Shown in pieces: positions 1-8,196 of a DNA stretch of 63,904 nucleotides; the stretch's first letter is position 1, and each line of letters opens with the position of its first letter. The DNA is from an uncultured Lachnospiraceae bacterium (GTDB lineage: Bacteria; Bacillota; Clostridia; Lachnospirales; Lachnospiraceae). The position numbers and the translations under genes were made by a program. The stretch is taken from positions 1 to 63,904 of the forward strand of contig CAUAFT010000015.1 in assembly GCA_958428365.1 (NCBI GenBank), read 5' to 3'. Under the pieces are notes generated by a model, which did no database searches, was not told where the DNA came from, and saw only the letters and a program-made list of their open reading frames with translations.

Positions 1-170
1 TGGATTTCAGACTTCATGTTTTGAATATCGGACTTCATGTTCTGAATGTCAGACTTCATGTCCTGGATTTCAGACTTCATGCTTTGCATGTCAGACTTCA
101 TGCTTTGCATATCTGATTTCATGCCAGATATCTCCGCTAAGAGTAAATCTAATTTTTCACTATCTGTCAT
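1..170 (-). CDS. Coiled-coil heptad-repeat protein, N-terminal part only
   Basis: Reading leftward from an ATG at 168-170, preceded by a GGAGGTGA ribosome site, the frame stays open to the window edge (56 codons), so the gene is cut off. After a short lead of about 16 residues the protein is a run of near-identical seven-residue units of the form M-K-S-[DE]-[MI]-Q-[SND], at least six of them, with Met/Ile at the core positions. That is a textbook heptad pattern and predicts a long coiled coil. The DNA repeats with a 21-bp period. No catalytic motif is visible in the part seen. Function unknown; the repeat number could vary by slippage. Confidence 0.75.
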   Translation of the reverse strand, partial: MTDSEKLDLLLAEISGMKSDMQSMKSDMQSMKSEIQDMKSDIQNMKSDIQNMKSEI

Positions 171-251
171 CTTATTTCACCTCCGTTGAAGTCAGTATAT
201 CATATCAAAAAAATAAAGTCTATGCTATAATTAAGAGCAGGAGGAATTATT

Positions 252-695
252 ATGATACAAGAAGAAATGGATCAGATCTTAAACCGGAACCCCTTTGCCA
301 GATATCTGGGGATGAAGCTGTTAGAGGTCAGACTGGGGTTTGTCAGAGGTAGTGTTCCTATGAAGGAAGAACATTGTAATGTCTACGGCGGGATGCACGG
401 CGGATGCGTATTTGCTCTGGCGGATACCATTGCAGGAATTGCGGCGGCGACCTATGGGCATATGGTGACGACCCTAGATTCTAGTTTTAATTATCTGGAA
501 GCGATCCGGGATACGAAAGAAGTTATCTGTGAAGCGAGGGTGGTCCGCCATGGAGGGAGGATCAGTGTGCTGAGTGTGGAGATTTTTGATGATAAGGGCA
601 AGCTGGTCTGTAATGGAGGGTTTACCTATTATAATATCGTAAAAAAGAGCAGCACCATGTATGGTCTTCAGGAGATGGGGAAGGAAATAGAATAA
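252..695 (+). CDS. PaaI-family hotdog-fold thioesterase
   Basis: A 147-residue protein of usual size for single-domain hotdog thioesterases. The family signature is seen as N43...H49-G-G followed by D58, the layout used by PaaI-type acyl-CoA thioesterases (oxyanion-hole HGG and catalytic Asp). Such enzymes cleave small acyl- or aryl-CoA esters in the cytoplasm; the substrate here cannot be read from sequence. The start ATG has an AGGAGG site 8 bases upstream. The gene stands alone, with a strong terminator directly behind it and a convergent MATE gene beyond. Alternative: a general HotDog-fold protein of unknown substrate. Confidence 0.85.
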   Translation: MIQEEMDQILNRNPFARYLGMKLLEVRLGFVRGSVPMKEEHCNVYGGMHGGCVFALADTIAGIAAATYGHMVTTLDSSFNYLEAIRDTKEVICEARVVRHGGRISVLSVEIFDDKGKLVCNGGFTYYNIVKKSSTMYGLQEMGKEIE

Positions 696-707
696 GAAGT
701 CCAAGAC

Positions 708-749
708 GGGGCTGTCGGAAGTTAAGAATTTCCGACAGCCTCTTTTTCT
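708..749 (+). terminator. Rho-independent terminator after thioesterase gene
   Basis: An 11-bp perfect stem (710-720 with 730-740) is followed by a T-rich tract on the plus strand. The stop codon of the convergent MATE gene (722-724) lies in the loop, and the right half of the stem codes for the last residues of that gene. Confidence 0.85.
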
Positions 750-2107
750 AAATTTCGCATTTGCTTCATCTCACGGCTGATAAAGAACACTGTGACAAGA
801 AAGGCGATGGTATCGGCGATCGGCGCTGAAAACATAATGCCGTCGATGCCGAAGAAAACAGGCAGGATCAAAAGCAGTGGAATTAGAAAAATCACCTGTC
901 TGGTCAAAGAGAGGAACATTCCCTTTAGCGGCTTTCCAATGGCGGCAAAAAAGTTCGAAGACAAGAGCTGTACGCCGTTGATGAGAACCATGAACAGGAA
1001 GATCCTCATAAATTTTACCGAAAATTCAAAATAAAGGGCATCTCCGGTTCCGAATAAGGAGATGATCTGCTTTGGAAAGAACTGAAAGAGGACGAATCCA
1101 ATGGCAGAGACCACCAGGTTGCAGGAGATTGCCAGTTTGTAGACTCCCCGGACGCGGTCGTACTGTTTTGCTCCGTAGTTGAAACCGATAATGGGCTGGG
1201 ACCCCTGGGAGAGACCGATGATGACGGAGAGCAGGATGGCGTTGGTCTTTAACACAATTCCGCTTGCTGCCAGCGGAATTTCACTTCCATAAATGGATTT
1301 TGCCCCGTAATAGGTCATGGAATTATTCATGACCACCTGAACCAGGGTGATGGCAAGCTGATTCAGACAGTTGCTCATACCCAGGGAGGCAATATTCAGA
1401 CAGACCGGAAGCTTCAGATAAAAATGCCGTTTTTCAAGGCGGATCTGCCGGAACATTTTAAGATAGTGCGCCGCCATAAGAAAGGAAAAAAACTGTCCAA
1501 TAATGGTGGCGAGCGCGGCCCCTTCCACGCCCAGATGCAGTACAAAAATAAAAATCGGATCCAGGATCGTATTGATTATGGCTCCTACCAGCATACAGGT
1601 CATGGAATATTTCGGGCTTCCGTCGGCTCTGGCAAGATTGCTCATGCCGTTTGTCACGATCAGAAAAGGCATACCGATGGCGGTGATCCGGGTGTAGCTT
1701 TTTGCATAGGGCATGACCTCCGCCGTGGCGCCGAAAGCATTCAGCAGCGGATGTAAAAATATTTCGATGAGAATAAAATAAAATATTCCAAATAAAATCA
1801 TCATACTGACAGCGTTTCCCACGGACTGGGCTGCTCTCTCCTGATCCCCGGCGCCCAGGGAGAGAGAAAAACGGGAGGCGCTGCCGATACTGATCAACAG
1901 CGTGATGGCAAGACAGATGGTGGTCAACGGGAATGCCACGTTCGTGGCGGCATTTCCAAGATATCCCACGCCCTGCCCGATAAATACCTGATCTACGATA
2001 TTGTAAAGGGAACTGACTACCATTGCGATAATACTCGGAATGGCAAATTGTTTTAAAAGTACGGATATTTTTTCATATCCCAATGGATTTTGTTGATTCG
2101 TTTCCAC
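722..2107 (-). CDS. MATE family efflux transporter
   Basis: A 461-residue integral membrane protein with about twelve hydrophobic segments in two similar halves, the length and layout of the MATE (multi-antimicrobial extrusion) family. The N-terminal part contains the family-typical stretch around I-V-D-Q-V-F-I-G-Q-G-V-G, and the middle contains S-Q-G-S-Q-P-I-I-G-F-N-Y-G, a common MATE motif. These pumps export cationic drugs or metabolites using Na+ or H+ gradients; the substrate here is unknown. The start is GTG at 2105-2107 with an AGAGGTGA site upstream. The gene is single and convergent with the thioesterase gene, whose terminator stem overlaps its 3' end. Confidence 0.88.
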   Translation of the reverse strand: METNQQNPLGYEKISVLLKQFAIPSIIAMVVSSLYNIVDQVFIGQGVGYLGNAATNVAFPLTTICLAITLLISIGSASRFSLSLGAGDQERAAQSVGNAVSMMILFGIFYFILIEIFLHPLLNAFGATAEVMPYAKSYTRITAIGMPFLIVTNGMSNLARADGSPKYSMTCMLVGAIINTILDPIFIFVLHLGVEGAALATIIGQFFSFLMAAHYLKMFRQIRLEKRHFYLKLPVCLNIASLGMSNCLNQLAITLVQVVMNNSMTYYGAKSIYGSEIPLAASGIVLKTNAILLSVIIGLSQGSQPIIGFNYGAKQYDRVRGVYKLAISCNLVVSAIGFVLFQFFPKQIISLFGTGDALYFEFSVKFMRIFLFMVLINGVQLLSSNFFAAIGKPLKGMFLSLTRQVIFLIPLLLILPVFFGIDGIMFSAPIADTIAFLVTVFFISREMKQMRNLEKEAVGNS

Positions 2108-2207
2108 GGTTTGTCACCTCTTATGTATTTTTACAGAATGAAAAAATCTGTTTTTGTGAAATCCATATCAAATTTCGCATAAACTTTATTATAACATAAT
2201 TTTTCCG

Positions 2208-2238
2208 AAAAAGAAAAGAACAGCCCTGGGACTGTCCT
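2208..2238 (-). terminator. Rho-independent terminator after 3D-domain gene
   Basis: On the minus strand ACAGTCC pairs with GGGCTGT and is followed by a T-rich tract (TTCTTTTCTTTTT). It directly follows the stop codon of the 3D-domain gene. Confidence 0.8.
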
Positions 2239-2247
2239 TTTCACATT

Positions 2248-2910
2248 CTATTCAATTACTTCTTCCTCCACAATCTCCTGTGAAACAAGAGTTCCATCCT
2301 CGAACGTATATTTTACGGTCTGTACCGCTTCGTATTCTTCCAGCCATACGGCGTCTGCATACCGGGTTCCAAAGTTCAGGCATTCACTGACCGTATCCAT
2401 ATAGATGTCAATGTGGTTACCCTTGACTTTTCCTCCAATGTCCTCCGCCGTATAGGTATGCCCGTTGATCACGACCTGGCTTCCTAAGGGAATCACATCC
2501 GGATCCACCGCAACGGTTCTCCCGGCAGCTACCTTCGTGCCGGTTTTTGTGATCCCGTCTGCCGACTCCCCGCAGCTCACCTCGCTTGCCTCGTAGGCAG
2601 TCAGAAGCACATTGGAGATAGGGTGTTCCCTGGTCAGCGTAACCTGCTGTTTGGCATATACCACGGTCTGGACGGAACCGTTCAGTTCTTCATATTCAAT
2701 ATCATTTCTGCTTTGGTTTGCGCTGCCGATGGCGGCAGCCGTAACAATATCCTTATTCTTTTTTTCCTTTTCGCAGGTCATGTGGACGCTTTGGGTCTCA
2801 GGTTTTACTTCCACGGGAGGAAGGTCCTTTGCCTCGTAGGCTGAAACAGCCAGAATGGAGGTAAAGACTGCGGCAGCCACAGCCTGCTTAATTCGGTTAG
2901 GGTCTGTCAT
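2248..2910 (-). CDS. Exported 3D-domain (YabE/YocH-type) cell-wall protein
   Basis: A 220-residue protein when started at the ATG at 2908-2910, which has an AAAGGAC site; the frame extends further upstream, but that part has no ribosome site and reads like non-coding sequence. Residues 8-26 form a hydrophobic signal segment. The C-terminal half (about 103-190) is a 3D domain, named for three aspartates: D136 (V-D-P), D157 (A-E-D-I-G-G) and D168 (H-I-D-I-Y). 3D domains share a fold with lytic transglycosylase MltA and occur in Rpf-like and spore cortex or wall-remodelling proteins. No G5 or LysM domain is present. Probably acts on peptidoglycan outside the membrane. Confidence 0.85.
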   Translation of the reverse strand: MTDPNRIKQAVAAAVFTSILAVSAYEAKDLPPVEVKPETQSVHMTCEKEKKNKDIVTAAAIGSANQSRNDIEYEELNGSVQTVVYAKQQVTLTREHPISNVLLTAYEASEVSCGESADGITKTGTKVAAGRTVAVDPDVIPLGSQVVINGHTYTAEDIGGKVKGNHIDIYMDTVSECLNFGTRYADAVWLEEYEAVQTVKYTFEDGTLVSQEIVEEEVIE

Positions 2911-3065
2911 AAAAGTCCTTTCTGTTTGATTTCTGTTCTTGGGATATTTTTCCGTACATTTAGAGTATGTGCGGAAGTATGGGAAATTATAACTTATAAG
3001 AATTGTTAGATAAGGTAAAAATTTGTAGGTATCTTCTTGGAAAAAATTTTTTTGTAGGTTGTGAG

Positions 3066-3224
3066 GGGGCTGGCAGTTCAGTAATACTCTGGTCATTCCC
3101 TCGGCTGATCATTCCGATGAGCCTTTTAGGGCGAAAATTGTGTCAGCAGTGGCTTCCACAATTTTTGAGTCTCATCTCCATAGCCTCGAAGGAATGACCA
3201 GAGTATTGCTGAACTGCCAGCCCC
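3066..3224. repeat. Palindromic element, copy A: shared 91-bp core with private arms
   Basis: Two 34-nt arms (3066-3099 and 3191-3224) are inverted complements with one mismatch (a G-U pair in RNA). Between them is a 91-nt core (3100-3190) with internal hairpins (AAAATTGTG with CACAATTTT, and GATGAG with CTCATC). The reverse complement of the core recurs at 13769-13859 with only three differences, but the arms there are a different sequence. No frame with coding character is seen. This is not a terminator, as no T tract follows. Confidence 0.85.
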
Positions 3225-3502
3225 TAATCTACGTTGTTGGGAATGTTTTTTGCGAGAGATACTACAGGGAATTTTTGGGGGGATGGTTGGTATGGAGGGA
3301 ATGTTTCGTTTGAACTGGATACAAATTGTATCTTGTGAGAATATGATACAGTAAAATTTATGATTTGCTTGATGAAGTTTGAAAAAGATGTGCAAACTAG
3401 GAGTGTATTTGAAAAACTTATGTTTGAAACAGGGTTCAGGATTCGCTTACAATTTGTACATTATTTTTAGCCTACATAATTCACTTCATGGAGGCATATA
3501 AA
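3225..3502. other. Intergenic region upstream of corA
   Basis: About 280 bases without a gene. A 15-bp palindrome, GATACAAATTGTATC (3318-3332), and a further GATACA 14 bases on (3345-3350) could be a regulator site. No clear sigma-A promoter could be fixed. Nothing else was recognised. Confidence 0.4.
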
Positions 3503-4414
3503 ATGTTTTACATTATAAAAGATAATTATATTGAAGAGTCCACGATTCAGAACTGGCAGTCTGGTCAATCGGGAATTGCTCTTTTTACTCAGAAAGAGTG
3601 GGAAGAGGAGATGGATATTCGCGCTACCTATCTTCTGAATCAGTGCGAGGATAACATTCATTTTTGCAAGCTGGAGAGTCATGCGAATTATCTTTTTGGT
3701 ACTTTCCATATTCCGGTGAAAAAGGAGCATGAGAAGAACCTGGGATTTGCATTCTATATTTTGCAGGGGAAGCTGATTTTTATTGACGATACAGGGTTGG
3801 TTCAAAGCTATATCAAAAAGATCCTGGTGGAGAAGCTGAGGAAGAATTACGATCTGGAGCGTTTTTTCTTTGATTTTCTCATGCTCCTTTTGGAGGATGA
3901 TCTGATTTATCTGGCGGCTCTGGAAAAGGAGCTTACGAAGATGGAGGAGAGCATGGTGGGGGAGGAGATGAAGCATTTCAATCATCGGATGCTTCACCTG
4001 AAAAAAGAGATTTCAAGGTTATACCGCTATTACAGCCAGCTTGCGGATCTGGGGGAGAGGCTGTATGAGAATGAGATGGAGTTTTTTGAAAAAAAGAAAG
4101 CGGCGGTCTTTCGGAATTTTGCGGACCGGGCGTCCAGATTACAGGAGGAGACCCAGGTGCTCCGGGAATACGCTATGCAGGTACAGGATGTTTATCAGTC
4201 GGAGATCGGGATACGGCAGAATGATGTGATGAAGGTTCTGACCATCGTTACCACGGTGTTTCTTCCTCTGACGCTGATTGCGGGCTGGTATGGGATGAAT
4301 TTTAGTCATATGCCGGAGCTGGATTGGATCTATGGATATCCGGTGGTGATCTTTGTCAGCATTCTGGTGGTGATCATTACCCTCTGGATCTTTAAAAAAG
4401 AAGAATTTATGTAA
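3503..4414 (+). CDS. corA: CorA-family divalent cation (Mg2+/Co2+) transporter
   Basis: A 303-residue protein. The start chosen is the ATG at 3503, which has GGAGG eight bases before it; an in-frame ATG at 3488 overlaps that ribosome site. The large N-terminal part is a cytoplasmic alpha/beta domain followed by long charged helices (about 120-240). The C-terminus has two membrane helices separated by the signature G264-M-N, with an acidic loop (M-P-E-L-D) as in CorA pores. CorA forms a pentameric Mg2+ channel gated by Mg2+ binding. The gene appears monocistronic. Metal specificity cannot be told from sequence. Confidence 0.9.
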   Translation: MFYIIKDNYIEESTIQNWQSGQSGIALFTQKEWEEEMDIRATYLLNQCEDNIHFCKLESHANYLFGTFHIPVKKEHEKNLGFAFYILQGKLIFIDDTGLVQSYIKKILVEKLRKNYDLERFFFDFLMLLLEDDLIYLAALEKELTKMEESMVGEEMKHFNHRMLHLKKEISRLYRYYSQLADLGERLYENEMEFFEKKKAAVFRNFADRASRLQEETQVLREYAMQVQDVYQSEIGIRQNDVMKVLTIVTTVFLPLTLIAGWYGMNFSHMPELDWIYGYPVVIFVSILVVIITLWIFKKEEFM

Positions 4415-4526
4415 TTGTGGCAAAACATTGAATTTAACACGATAAAATGATAAAATATCAACCATACGCAGGAAAACTGAGAACGCCCGTGGAATCATCC
4501 CGATGGGCAGATGATGGAGGTTGAAA

Positions 4527-5894
4527 ATGAGAGAGATCCCTTATAAAATTTATCTGGAAGAAAATGAGATGCCAACGCAATGGTACAATGTGCGGGCAGA
4601 CATGAAACATAAACCAGCGCCGCTTTTAAATCCGGGAACCTTAAAGCCAATGACGGCAGAGGAGCTTGGCGGCGTATTCTGCGACGAGCTGGTGGCGCAG
4701 GAGCTGAACGACACCGACGCTTATATTGATATCCCGCAGGAGATCCAGGACTTCTATAAGATGTATCGCCCGTCTCCTCTGGTGCGGGCTTACTGCCTTG
4801 AGAAAAAGCTGGATACCCCGGCTAAGATCTACTATAAATTCGAGGGAAATAACACCAGCGGAAGCCACAAATTAAATTCCGCCATTGCCCAGGCCTACTA
4901 TGCAAAAAAACAGGGCTTAAAGGGTGTGACCACAGAGACCGGAGCAGGTCAGTGGGGAACGGCGCTTTCCATGGCATGTTCCTATTTTGATCTGGACTGC
5001 AAGGTTTATATGGTCAAGGTATCCTATGAGCAGAAACCGTTCCGCCGTGAGGTGATGAGAACCTATGGAGCCAGCGTGACCCCGTCTCCATCTGACACCA
5101 CCGAAGTGGGAAGACAGATCTTACAGGAGCATCCGGGTACCACGGGAAGTCTCGGCTGCGCTATTTCCGAGGCGGTTGAGGTAGCGACCCAGAGCGAGGG
5201 ATACCGCTATGTGCTGGGAAGTGTATTGAATCAGGTCTTACTGCATCAGTCCGTGATCGGTCTTGAGACAAAGGCTGCAATGGAAAAATACGGAATCGAA
5301 GCCGACGTGATCATCGGATGTGCGGGAGGCGGTTCTAACCTGGGAGGTCTGATCTCACCGTTTATGGGTGAAAAATTAAGAGGAGAGAAGGACTATCAGT
5401 TCATCGCAGTGGAGCCAGCGTCCTGCCCTAGCTTTACAAGGGGAAAATACGCCTACGATTTCTGCGACACTGGAAAAGTATGCCCGCTGTCTAAGATGTA
5501 CACCCTGGGAAGCGGCTTCATCCCATCCGCTAACCATGCCGGAGGACTCCGCTACCATGGAATGAGTTCCACTCTGTCCCAGCTGTATGATGACGGTCTG
5601 ATGGAAGCGAGAAGCGTGGAGCAGACCAGCGTATTTGAGGCGGCAGAGCAATTCGCAAGAATTGAGGGAATCCTTCCGGCGCCGGAGAGCAGCCATGCGA
5701 TCCGCGTTGCGATTGACGAGGCGATGAAATGTAAGGAGACCGGAGAAGAAAAGACCATCGTATTCGGACTGACAGGAACCGGATACTTTGACATGGTTGC
5801 CTATGAAAAATTCCACAATGGAGAGATGTCCGATTACATACCTACCGACGAGGAACTGGCACAGAGCCTCGCAGGACTTCCGAAGGTGGAATAA
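4527..5894 (+). CDS. trpB2: TrpB2-type tryptophan synthase beta chain
   Basis: A 455-residue PLP enzyme of the TrpB2 group: longer than TrpB1, with a distinctive N-terminal extension (I-P-Y-K-I-Y-L) and the P-L-V-R-A motif. The PLP lysine is K115 in S-G-S-H-K-L-N, followed by E-T-G-A-G-Q-W-G and the phosphate loop C-A-G-G-G-S-N-L-G-G. It should join indole and serine to give tryptophan without a TrpA partner, salvaging free indole. It lies about 6.6 kb from the trp operon, which carries its own TrpB1, and has no T-box of its own. The ATG at 4527 is chosen for its TGGAGG site; a TTG two codons earlier abuts that site. Confidence 0.92.
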   Translation: MREIPYKIYLEENEMPTQWYNVRADMKHKPAPLLNPGTLKPMTAEELGGVFCDELVAQELNDTDAYIDIPQEIQDFYKMYRPSPLVRAYCLEKKLDTPAKIYYKFEGNNTSGSHKLNSAIAQAYYAKKQGLKGVTTETGAGQWGTALSMACSYFDLDCKVYMVKVSYEQKPFRREVMRTYGASVTPSPSDTTEVGRQILQEHPGTTGSLGCAISEAVEVATQSEGYRYVLGSVLNQVLLHQSVIGLETKAAMEKYGIEADVIIGCAGGGSNLGGLISPFMGEKLRGEKDYQFIAVEPASCPSFTRGKYAYDFCDTGKVCPLSKMYTLGSGFIPSANHAGGLRYHGMSSTLSQLYDDGLMEARSVEQTSVFEAAEQFARIEGILPAPESSHAIRVAIDEAMKCKETGEEKTIVFGLTGTGYFDMVAYEKFHNGEMSDYIPTDEELAQSLAGLPKVE

Positions 5895-5968
5895 TTCCGT
5901 TAATCTTCTGATAAATCAAGCATGTTTTTCATATTTTGGAATATAAGATTTATCAGGAGGTCATTGTC

Positions 5969-6901
5969 ATGAGTAATAATAAAAAAGTAAGTATCTTAGG
6001 TTCCGGCAGAGTCGGTTCCTCCATTGCATATTCTCTGATCCTGGACGGAATATGTTCGGAAATCGTACTGGTGGATATTGCAAAGGATCTGGCGAGGGGG
6101 GAATCCATGGACATGATCCAGGGAACGCCCTTCTCCAATCCCGTAAATATTCACGAGGGAGATTATCCGGATGTGGCGGGTTCGGATCTTATCATCGTCA
6201 CCCTGGGAAGAGCCAGAAAGGCGGGACAATCCCGCATTGAGCTGGTGCAGAGCAATGTGGATATTATAAAAGATGTGATGCCCCAGGTGGTATCTTACGC
6301 ACCGGACGCCATTTACATCGTGGTCAGCAACCCGGTGGACGTCCTCACCTACGCCATCCAGAAGCTGACAGGTCTGCCGAAGGAGAGAGTCATCGGAACC
6401 GGCACTCTTTTGGATTCAAGCCGTCTTCGGACAATCCTTGCCCAGAGGGCGCAGATCAATCCGGGAAATGTACACGGTTATGTCCTGGGAGAACACGGGG
6501 ACTCATCCTTTGTGCCCTGGTCTCTGGCAACCATTGCGGGAATGGAGCCGGAGAGCTACGACGCGGAGAAGTTTTTGCATGAGTATGACAGGATACAGCA
6601 GGAGGTGCGGGGCTGCGGCGCCGACGTCATCAAGAACAAGGGAGCCACGAACTACGCCATTGCCATGTCTGTCCGGCATCTGGTGGACTGCATTGTAAAA
6701 AATACCAGAAGTGTTCTCACGGTCTCTTCCCTGATGGAGGGCGAATACGGACTGGAAGATGTCTGCTTAAGCATCCCCACCATCGTAGGAGGAGAGGGCA
6801 TCGTACATACTTTGGAACCGAAGTTGGAGGAAAGAGAACTGGCACAGTTAAAAAACAGCGCCCATGTCTTAAAAGAAGTCATTGACACGATTCAGATATA
6901 A
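5969..6901 (+). CDS. mdh: Malate dehydrogenase of the LDH/MDH family
   Basis: A 310-residue protein starting at an ATG with AGGAGG eight bases upstream. NAD-binding motif G11-S-G-R-V-G and acidic D36 favour NAD+. The catalytic set is present: D149 and R152 in L-D-S-S-R, and H176 in G-E-H-G-D-S. The residue that separates lactate from malate enzymes (102 in dogfish LDH numbering) is Gln in LDH and Arg in MDH; here the loop reads R-A-R83-K-A-G-Q-S-R, giving Arg, so oxaloacetate/malate is the more likely substrate although homologs are often labelled L-lactate dehydrogenase. It sits 15 bases ahead of malic enzyme, which supports a malate role. Confidence 0.82.
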   Translation: MSNNKKVSILGSGRVGSSIAYSLILDGICSEIVLVDIAKDLARGESMDMIQGTPFSNPVNIHEGDYPDVAGSDLIIVTLGRARKAGQSRIELVQSNVDIIKDVMPQVVSYAPDAIYIVVSNPVDVLTYAIQKLTGLPKERVIGTGTLLDSSRLRTILAQRAQINPGNVHGYVLGEHGDSSFVPWSLATIAGMEPESYDAEKFLHEYDRIQQEVRGCGADVIKNKGATNYAIAMSVRHLVDCIVKNTRSVLTVSSLMEGEYGLEDVCLSIPTIVGGEGIVHTLEPKLEERELAQLKNSAHVLKEVIDTIQI

Positions 6902-6916
6902 GGAGGATAAAAAAAG

Positions 6917-8089
6917 ATGGATTACGCATCAGAATCATTGAAGAAGCACTATGAGTGGAAGGGAAAGATCGAGGTGATCTGTCGTTCTCCATTGGAGAAC
7001 AAGGATGATCTCTCCCTCGCCTACACGCCGGGAGTTGCTCAGCCATGTCTGGAGATCCAGAAGGATATCAATAAGAGTTACGAGCTGACCAGACGTTCCA
7101 ACCTGGTGGCGGTTGTGACAGACGGAACGGCAGTGCTGGGTCTTGGAGATATTGGACCGGAGGCAGGTATGCCGGTCATGGAGGGAAAATGTGCGCTCTT
7201 TAAAGCATTTGGTGATGTGGACGCAGTGCCGCTTTGCATCCGTTCCAAAGAAGTAGACGATATCGTGAACACCGTGAGCCTCATTGCAGGAAGCTTCGGC
7301 GGCATCAACCTGGAGGATATCTCCGCCCCGCGCTGTTTTGAGATCGAGGAAAAATTAAAGGAAAGATGCGATATTCCGATTTTCCACGATGACCAGCACG
7401 GAACGGCAGTCGTAACCTTAGCGGCTCTTTTGAATGCCTTAAAATTAACAGGTAAGAAAATCGAAGAGATTAAAGTGGTCACCAGCGGAGCAGGCGCAGC
7501 TGGAATCGCCATTATCAAGCTGTTGATTGCAATGGGATTGAAAAATGTCATTCTCTGTGACAGAAACGGCGCCATCTACGAGGGCAGAGAGAATCTGAAC
7601 AAAGAAAAAGAAGAGATGGCGAAGATTACCAACCGCAATCATGAAAAGGGAAGTCTCGAAGAAATGTTAAAGGGAGCAGATGTATTCATCGGCGTATCCG
7701 CACCTGGCTGCGTGACCCAGGACATGGTACGTTCCATGAATGAAAATCCGATCCTCTTCCCTATGGCAAATCCAACTCCGGAGATCATGCCGGATCTGGC
7801 AAAAGAGGCGGGAGCAGCAGTTGTGGGAACCGGACGAAGTGACTTCCCGAACCAGATCAATAACGTTCTCGCCTTCCCTGGAATCTTCCGGGGTGCTCTC
7901 GATGTCCGGGCAAGTGAAATCAACGATGAGATGAAGATTGCTGCCGCAAAGGCAATCGCATCCTTCGTAACCGATGATTTGCTGAGCGCAGACTACATCA
8001 TTCCAAGCGCTCTGGATAAAAACGTGGCAACAGCCGTAGCCGAAGCAGTGGCTAAGGTGGCAAAAGAAACCGGAGTTGCAAGAATCTGA
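6917..8089 (+). CDS. NAD(P)-dependent malic enzyme
   Basis: A 390-residue protein, the size of short bacterial malic enzymes without a phosphotransacetylase domain. It contains the typical Y-T-P-G-V-A-Q-P-C start region, then the G-D-I-G-P-E-A-G-M-P-V-M-E-G-K block and the metal-binding F-H-D-D-Q-H-G-T-A motif. A Rossmann nucleotide site (G-A-G-A-A-G) follows around residue 195. It converts malate to pyruvate and CO2 with reduction of NAD(P). It is in an operon with the malate dehydrogenase just upstream, so the pair links oxaloacetate, malate and pyruvate and can exchange reducing power. A strong terminator follows. Start ATG has AGGAGG. Confidence 0.93.
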   Translation: MDYASESLKKHYEWKGKIEVICRSPLENKDDLSLAYTPGVAQPCLEIQKDINKSYELTRRSNLVAVVTDGTAVLGLGDIGPEAGMPVMEGKCALFKAFGDVDAVPLCIRSKEVDDIVNTVSLIAGSFGGINLEDISAPRCFEIEEKLKERCDIPIFHDDQHGTAVVTLAALLNALKLTGKKIEEIKVVTSGAGAAGIAIIKLLIAMGLKNVILCDRNGAIYEGRENLNKEKEEMAKITNRNHEKGSLEEMLKGADVFIGVSAPGCVTQDMVRSMNENPILFPMANPTPEIMPDLAKEAGAAVVGTGRSDFPNQINNVLAFPGIFRGALDVRASEINDEMKIAAAKAIASFVTDDLLSADYIIPSALDKNVATAVAEAVAKVAKETGVARI

Positions 8090-8130
8090 GAAAAGGTATC
8101 ATCAATTACATAGATTTCTGATGAGAAAGA

Positions 8131-8180
8131 AAGAGGGTATCCCCAAAGTCATGAAATGACTTGAGGGATACCCTCTTTTG
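8131..8180 (+). terminator. Rho-independent terminator after malic enzyme
   Basis: A 12-bp stem AGAGGGTATCCC (8132-8143) with its complement (8164-8175), an inner AAGTCA/TGACTT hairpin, and a TTTT run. Confidence 0.85.
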
Positions 8181-8196
8181 GCTTGCAAAAAAGTAT

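Noticed and set aside
2911..3096. Upstream extension of the 3D-domain gene giving a 282-residue protein.
   Set aside because: The extension has no ribosome site, reads as low-quality protein, and the internal ATG at 2910 has a good site and a signal peptide after it.
3066..3224. Element A considered as a retron msr-msd or group II intron relic.
   Set aside because: No reverse transcriptase gene or intron domain V-like motif is near either copy; only the paired-end architecture is similar.
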